30,752 nucleotides of DNA from an uncultured Duganella sp. (lineage in GTDB: Bacteria > Pseudomonadota > Gammaproteobacteria > Burkholderiales > Burkholderiaceae), in NCBI GenBank assembly GCA_946482335.1, contig CAMLRG010000049.1, positions 1-30,752 of the forward strand, written 5' to 3'. How positions within the stretch are numbered: position 1 is the first letter of the stretch; every line of letters begins with the position of its first letter. Position numbers and translations under genes: made by a program. This document shows positions 26,769-30,752 of this stretch, one piece after another. The notes under the pieces are model-generated. The model was not told where the DNA came from, searched no databases, and was given only the letters and a program-made list of their open reading frames with translations.

Positions 26769-27527
26769 ATGAGCTTCCTGTCTCCATCCGGCACCGTCAT
26801 CGACCTTGGCGTGAACATCGACCACGTCGCCACGCTGCGCAATGCGCGCGGCACCGCCTATCCCGACCCGATCCGCGCGGCGCTGCTGGCCGAACAGGCC
26901 GGCGCCGACTGCATTACCCTGCACCTGCGCGAAGACCGCCGTCATATCAAGGATGCCGACGTGATCGCGCTGGCGCCGCAACTGGTCACCCGAATGAACC
27001 TGGAAGCTGCCGTCACCCAGGAAATGATCGATTTCGCCTGCCGCATCAAGCCTGCCGACGTTTGCCTGGTGCCGGAAAAACGCACCGAGATCACCACCGA
27101 AGGCGGCCTGGACGTGGTGCGCTTCCACAAGGAAGTCGCGGCGGCCGTGAAGCAACTGCAAGGAGAGGGCATCCGCGTGTCCCTGTTCATCGACGCCGAT
27201 GAGGAACAGATCAAGGCTGCCGCCGCGGTTGGTGCGCCGGTGATCGAACTGCACACCGGCGCCTATGCTGATGCCGAAGGCGACGCCCAGGCGCGCGAGC
27301 TGCAGCGCATCAAGGATGGCGTGCGCTGGGGCGTGCAGAATGGCCTGAAAGTCAATGCCGGCCATGGCCTGCATTACACCAACGTGCAGGCGATTGCCGC
27401 CATCCCCGAGATCGCGGAATTGAACATTGGCCATGCCATCGTGGCGCATTCGATCTTTGCCGGTTGGGAGAACGCTGTGCGCGAAATGAAGGCCATCATG
27501 GTGTCGACCCGGCTGGGCGCCAAATGA
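26769..27527 (+). CDS. pdxJ: Pyridoxine 5'-phosphate synthase
   Basis: A 252-residue TIM-barrel enzyme that condenses 3-amino-2-oxopropyl phosphate with deoxyxylulose 5-phosphate to give pyridoxine 5'-phosphate (vitamin B6 pathway). Catalytic residues H52 (LHLRED), E79 (MNLEA) and H199 (NAGHGL) are present, close to E. coli H45, E72 and H193. [14 protein letters not shown] at the N-terminus is diagnostic. Start is the ATG at 26769, 9 bases after recO. The end overlaps the acpS start (ATGA). Confidence 0.96.
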   Translation: MSFLSPSGTVIDLGVNIDHVATLRNARGTAYPDPIRAALLAEQAGADCITLHLREDRRHIKDADVIALAPQLVTRMNLEAAVTQEMIDFACRIKPADVCLVPEKRTEITTEGGLDVVRFHKEVAAAVKQLQGEGIRVSLFIDADEEQIKAAAAVGAPVIELHTGAYADAEGDAQARELQRIKDGVRWGVQNGLKVNAGHGLHYTNVQAIAAIPEIAELNIGHAIVAHSIFAGWENAVREMKAIMVSTRLGAK

Positions 27528-27922
27528 TCTACGGCATCGGGACCGACGTGTGCAAAGTGCCGCGCATTGCCGCCGCGCTGGAACGCAGCGGCGAGCGCTT
27601 CGCGCGCAAGATCCTCGGTCCCGACGAGTTCACGGTCTACCAGGAGCGCAGCGCCCGCAGCCCGCTGCGCGGCGTGCGCTATGCCGCCACCCGGTTCGCC
27701 GCCAAGGAGGCGTTCTCCAAGGCGCTGGGCCTGGGCCTGCGCCCGCCCATGTCCTGGCACGCGGCGCAGCTGCTGAATGACGATCTTGGCAAGCCTTATA
27801 TGGCTTGCGGCGGCGCGCTGGGCGAATTCATGTTGCAGAACGGCCTGGTCGCCCATATCTCGGTGAGCGATGAAGAGGAATACGCGGTCGCCTATGCGAT
27901 CGTCGAGCGAGCGAATGACTGA
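27524..27922 (+). CDS. acpS: Holo-ACP synthase
   Basis: A 132-residue transferase that places the 4'-phosphopantetheine arm of CoA onto S37 of apo-ACP. The magnesium-binding residues are D8 (IGTDVCKV) and E62 ([13 protein letters not shown]). ATG 27524 overlaps the pdxJ stop (ATGA) and gives the family N-terminus; the frame's 20 additional upstream residues are inside pdxJ. pdxJ-acpS is a conserved pair. The end overlaps the likely uvrC start. Confidence 0.95.
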   Translation: MIYGIGTDVCKVPRIAAALERSGERFARKILGPDEFTVYQERSARSPLRGVRYAATRFAAKEAFSKALGLGLRPPMSWHAAQLLNDDLGKPYMACGGALGEFMLQNGLVAHISVSDEEEYAVAYAIVERAND

Positions 27923-29777
27923 AATGAGCCAAGCAGCGCCGGATCCGCGCGAACAGGTGCTGGCCACCGTTGCCAAGCTGCCAAACCTGCCCGGCGTGTA
28001 CCGCTACTTCGACGCGGAAGACAAGGTGCTCTACGTGGGCAAGGCGCGCGACTTGAAGAAGCGCGTCTCGAGCTACTTCCAGAAAAACCTGGCGAGCCCG
28101 CGCATTGCCCTGATGGTCGAGCGCATCGCGCGCCTGGAAACCACCGTCACCCGCAGCGAGGCCGAAGCCCTGATCCTGGAAAACAACCTGATCAAGGCCC
28201 TGCAGCCGCGCTACAACATCCTGTTCCGCGACGATAAGAGCTATCCCTACCTGAAAATCACGGGCGACGAGATCCCGCGCATGGTGTACTACCGCGGCGC
28301 GGTGGACCGCAAGCACCAGTATTTCGGCCCCTTCCCGTCGTCCTGGGCGGTGAAGGAGTCGATGCAGATCCTGCAAAAGGTGTTCATGCTGCGCACCTGC
28401 GAGGACAGCGTCTACATGAACCGCACGCGTCCCTGCCTGCTGCACCAGATCGGCCGCTGCAGCGGCCCTTGCGTGGGCCTGATCGCGGCCGAAGACTACC
28501 GCAATGACGTCAACAACGCGGCGCGCTTCCTGCGCGGGCGCCAGACGGAAGTGATGGAGGAGCTGGAGCAGAAGATGCTGGCCTACGCCACCGAGCTCAA
28601 ATTCGAACAGGCGGCGGTGGTACGCAACCGCATCCAGTCGCTGTCGAAGGTGCTGCACCAGCAGTCGATGGAGACCACCGGCGACCAGGACGTCGATATC
28701 CTGGCCGTGGTGGTGCAGGGCGGGCGCGCCTGCGTCAACCTGGCCATGGTGCGCGGCGGCCGCCACCTGGGCGACCGCGCTTATTTCCCGACGCACGTGA
28801 TGGACGCCGAAATCGTGGCCGAGCGCCCGATCGAACAGGAAGTGCTGGCGGCATTCCTGGTGCAGCATTACACCGAAAAATCCATCCCCGGCACGCTGAT
28901 CCTGAATATCGAATTCGACCAGCCGGAGCTGATCCTGGCACTGCAGGAGCAGTGCGGGCACCGCATCCACCTGGTGTTCCAGCCGCAAGGCCAGCGCCGG
29001 CAATGGCAGGACCTGGCGCAGAAGGGCGCCGAGATTTCGCTGGCGCGGCTGCTGTCCGAACAGGGCTCGCAGCAGGCCAGGACACGCGCGCTGGCCGAAG
29101 TGCTGGGGCTGGAGAACGAAGACCTCGACACCTTGCGCGTGGAATGCTTCGACATTTCGCATACGGCGGGCGAGGCGACACAAGCCTCGTGCGTGGTGTT
29201 CCACCATCACCAGATGCAGAACGGCGAATACCGCCGCTACAACATCAATGACATCACGCCGGGCGATGACTATGCCGCGATGCGGCAGGTGCTGACGCGG
29301 CGCTACGAGAAGGTGGCCGGGGGCGATGGCGTGATGCCGGACGTGGTGCTGATCGACGGCGGCAAAGGCCAGGTCGAGATGGCGCGCCAGGTGTTTGTGG
29401 AACTGGGACTGGACATCTCCTTGATCGTCGGCGTGGCGAAAGGCGAGGGCAGGCGGGTCGGCCTGGAGACGCTGGTGTTCGTCGATGGCCGCGAGCCGCA
29501 GGAATTGGGCAAGGAGTCGGCGGCGCTGATGCTGGTGGCCATGATCCGCGACGAGGCCCACCGTTTCGCCATCACCGGCATGCGCGCCAAGCGGGCCAAG
29601 GCGCGGCAGACCTCGCGTCTCGAGGAGATCGAGGGCATCGGGGCCAAGCGCCGCCAGAAGCTGCTGGCGCGCTTCGGCGGCCTGAAGGGCGTGATGAATG
29701 CCAGCATCGAGGATTTGAGGTCGGTGGAAGGCATCTCCAACACCCTGGCAGAAGAAATCTACCGGCAGCTTCATTGA
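27915..29777 (+). CDS. uvrC: UvrABC system protein C
   Basis: A 620-residue nuclease that makes both incisions in nucleotide-excision repair (E. coli 610). The GIY-YIG domain is at residues 25-105 ([18 protein letters not shown]). The cysteine set from RTCEDS through RPC to GRCSGPC near 160-190 matches the iron-sulfur region of UvrC. The UVR coiled coil is near 210-245, the RNase-H-like domain with LIDGGKGQ near 480, and the paired HhH motifs are at the end ([26 protein letters not shown]). ATG 27915 overlaps acpS by 8 bases; ATG 27924 is an equally possible start. A palindromic element follows 8 bases after the stop. Confidence 0.96.
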   Translation: MTEMSQAAPDPREQVLATVAKLPNLPGVYRYFDAEDKVLYVGKARDLKKRVSSYFQKNLASPRIALMVERIARLETTVTRSEAEALILENNLIKALQPRYNILFRDDKSYPYLKITGDEIPRMVYYRGAVDRKHQYFGPFPSSWAVKESMQILQKVFMLRTCEDSVYMNRTRPCLLHQIGRCSGPCVGLIAAEDYRNDVNNAARFLRGRQTEVMEELEQKMLAYATELKFEQAAVVRNRIQSLSKVLHQQSMETTGDQDVDILAVVVQGGRACVNLAMVRGGRHLGDRAYFPTHVMDAEIVAERPIEQEVLAAFLVQHYTEKSIPGTLILNIEFDQPELILALQEQCGHRIHLVFQPQGQRRQWQDLAQKGAEISLARLLSEQGSQQARTRALAEVLGLENEDLDTLRVECFDISHTAGEATQASCVVFHHHQMQNGEYRRYNINDITPGDDYAAMRQVLTRRYEKVAGGDGVMPDVVLIDGGKGQVEMARQVFVELGLDISLIVGVAKGEGRRVGLETLVFVDGREPQELGKESAALMLVAMIRDEAHRFAITGMRAKRAKARQTSRLEEIEGIGAKRRQKLLARFGGLKGVMNASIEDLRSVEGISNTLAEEIYRQLH

Positions 29778-29784
29778 GGCATCG

Positions 29785-29847
29785 GAAACCGGCAAACCGG
29801 TGTCAGACCCTAGGGTCTGACACCGCCTCACCGGTTTACTGGGTTTC
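29785..29847. repeat. Intergenic palindromic element, copy 3
   Basis: A perfect hairpin, GGTGTCAGACCC-ta-GGGTCTGACACC (29799-29824), flanked by outer arms aaaccgg (29786-29792) and ccggttt (29831-29837). The left flank aaaccggcaaaccgg differs by one base from copy 1. It lies between the uvrC stop and pgsA. Confidence 0.85.
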
Positions 29848-29919
29848 AAGCCAAACTGGCCTAACCCGCCCCGCCGTTATACACTAGCGGCGCGTCATTA
29901 CAATTCTTATACACCGCAT

Positions 29920-30510
29920 ATGCCTTTCAACATCCCGATCCTGCTGACCTGGTTGCGCGTCGCGCTGATTCCCCTGGTCGTAGGCGTGTTCTATCTCCCG
30001 GTCACCTGGCTCACCCCCCACGAACGCAATGCCGCCGCCACCGCCATCTTCATCGTGGCCGCCGTGACGGACTGGTTCGACGGCTTCCTGGCCCGGCGCT
30101 GGAACCAGACATCGGCATTTGGCGCCTTCCTCGACCCCGTGGCCGACAAGCTGATGGTGGCCGGCGCGCTGCTGGTGCTGCTGCACCTGGATGGCGGCCG
30201 CTGCCACCCAATCGTCGCCTTCATCATCATTGGCCGCGAAATCACGATTTCGGCCCTGCGCGAATGGATGGCACAGATCGGCGCCTCCAAATCCGTCGCC
30301 GTCAGCTCGATCGGCAAGATCAAGACCGCCGCGCAAATGACGGCTATCCCCATGCTGCTGTACTACGACGTGCTGTGGGGCGCCATCGATACCCGCTTCT
30401 GGGGCGACATGCTGCTGTGGCTGGCCAGCGTGCTGACGGTCTGGTCGATGTTCTACTACCTGCGCAAGGCTTGGCCGCTGATCAAGGAACGTTCCGGCAC
30501 ATTGACGTAA
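29920..30510 (+). CDS. pgsA: CDP-diacylglycerol-glycerol-3-phosphate 3-phosphatidyltransferase
   Basis: A 196-residue inner-membrane enzyme that makes phosphatidylglycerol phosphate. The CDP-alcohol phosphotransferase motif is complete: D51, D54, G55, A58, R59, G68, D72 and D76 in the canonical spacing (DWFDGFLAR, then GAFLDPVADK). Several hydrophobic segments are seen, the first at about 5-30 and the last at about 160-185. Start is the ATG at 29920, lacking a clear Shine-Dalgarno. TACAAT (29899-29904) could be a -10. The order uvrC, pgsA, tRNA-Gly is familiar in proteobacteria. Confidence 0.95.
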   Translation: MPFNIPILLTWLRVALIPLVVGVFYLPVTWLTPHERNAAATAIFIVAAVTDWFDGFLARRWNQTSAFGAFLDPVADKLMVAGALLVLLHLDGGRCHPIVAFIIIGREITISALREWMAQIGASKSVAVSSIGKIKTAAQMTAIPMLLYYDVLWGAIDTRFWGDMLLWLASVLTVWSMFYYLRKAWPLIKERSGTLT

Positions 30511-30526
30511 AGAACAATATTGCCAC

Positions 30527-30554
30527 TTGACAGCCCCGCTCCATCGTCTATAAT
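30527..30554 (+). promoter_or_regulatory. Consensus promoter of the tRNA-Gly genes
   Basis: TTGACA (30527-30532), a 16-bp spacer and TATAAT (30549-30554): both boxes perfect. The next bases, gctggcc, form a GC-rich discriminator as in stringently controlled stable-RNA promoters. It lies 37 bases before the first tRNA. Confidence 0.9.
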
Positions 30555-30590
30555 GCTGGCCTGCTGTTGATGACAGCGCAGCGATGCGAA

Positions 30591-30666
30591 GCGGGAGTAG
30601 CTCAGTTGGTAGAGCGCAACCTTGCCAAGGTTGAGGTCGAGAGTTCGAGACTCTTCTCCCGCTCCA
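30591..30666 (+). tRNA. tRNA-Gly (anticodon GCC)
   Basis: A 76-nt tRNA with all arms: acceptor GCGGGAG with CTCCCGC, D stem GCTC/GAGC, anticodon stem CAACC/GGTTG around TTGCCAA (anticodon GCC), T arm GAGAG/CTCTT (one G-T pair) with loop TTCGAGA, discriminator T and encoded CCA. A further short hairpin (ctccag/ctggag, 30662-30677) is formed with the CCA end. It carries Gly for GGC/GGU codons. Confidence 0.97.
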
Positions 30667-30699
30667 GTTTCCTGGAGCTTTGACGAACCACACTCCGAT

Positions 30700-30752
30700 G
30701 CGGGAGTAGCTCAGTTGGTAGAGCGCAACCTTGCCAAGGTTGAGGTCGAGAG
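30700..30752 (+). tRNA. tRNA-Gly (GCC), second copy, cut by window end
   Basis: The first 53 nt of a second tRNA-Gly identical over the visible length to the first, separated by 33 nt. The anticodon TTGCCAA loop is inside the window. The remaining T arm and acceptor lie beyond the end. It is probably co-transcribed with the first copy. Confidence 0.95.

Noticed and set aside
27828..29849. A 673-codon open frame antisense to uvrC
   Set aside because: It is a GC-rich shadow on the opposite strand of a well-conserved gene, with His/Gln/Arg-biased composition and no ribosome site.
30591..30752. Repeated 50+ base units near the end, superficially array-like
   Set aside because: They are tandem tRNA-Gly genes with full cloverleaf features, not CRISPR or other repeats.

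Overview
The window is about 65% GC and reads as the chromosome of a betaproteobacterium of the Burkholderiales, most likely Oxalobacteraceae (Massilia/Duganella/Janthinobacterium-like). The basis is the gene order yceD-rpmF-plsX-fabHDG-acpP-fabF-rpoE-degQ/mucD-lepA-lepB-rnc-era-recO-pdxJ-acpS together with the protein sequences. The genus is an inference from memory of the family. No phage, transposase, integron, CRISPR array or toxin-antitoxin island was seen. The window is almost entirely core housekeeping DNA.

Layout. 1-2014: 3' two thirds of clpB. 2094-5338: an HD-domain phosphohydrolase, then a divergent AraC regulator / MFS exporter pair, then an RraA/HMG-aldolase family gene. 5339-5587: an AT-rich regulatory region full of dyads. 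5588-9281: aceA (isocitrate lyase), rlmJ and an EAL-HDOD signalling protein. 9275-10664, minus strand: an RsmI-like methyltransferase and a YceF-type Maf pyrophosphatase. 10782-17138: the ribosome and fatty-acid cluster yceD, rpmF, plsX, fabH, fabD, fabG, acpP, fabF. 17140-20262: the envelope-stress locus, with a YgfX-like gene, rpoE, an unusual short ORF where rseA/rseB are normally found, and a DegP/MucD protease. 20367-21014: a small coiled-coil membrane protein and a glutaredoxin-like protein. 21151-29777: a tight run of lepA, lepB, a DUF4845 gene, rnc, era, recO, pdxJ, acpS and uvrC. 29920-30752: pgsA and tandem tRNA-Gly(GCC) genes, the second cut by the window end.

How the genes work together. 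plsX, fabH, fabD, fabG, acpP and fabF supply type II fatty-acid synthesis, acpS (farther downstream) makes holo-ACP, and pgsA uses the lipid products for phosphatidylglycerol. rpoE and DegP/MucD form the sigma-E envelope response. lepA, lepB, rnc and era join translation, protein export and rRNA maturation in one transcription unit.

Main points for a second look: (1) a near-consensus sigma-E promoter starts two bases after the fabF stop and drives ygfX-rpoE; (2) the rpoE operon has no recognisable RseA/RseB but a low-complexity ORF without a membrane helix; (3) a family of palindromic intergenic elements built on GGTGTCAGACCC/GGGGTCTGACCC occurs at three sites; (4) hairpins with T-tracts lie directly in front of plsX and lepA, inside apparent transcription units; (5) twin dyads spaced 21 bp apart and a perfect 14-bp palindrome lie upstream of aceA; (6) the RraA-like protein keeps the aldolase metal motif. 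I found no convincing new multi-gene system.
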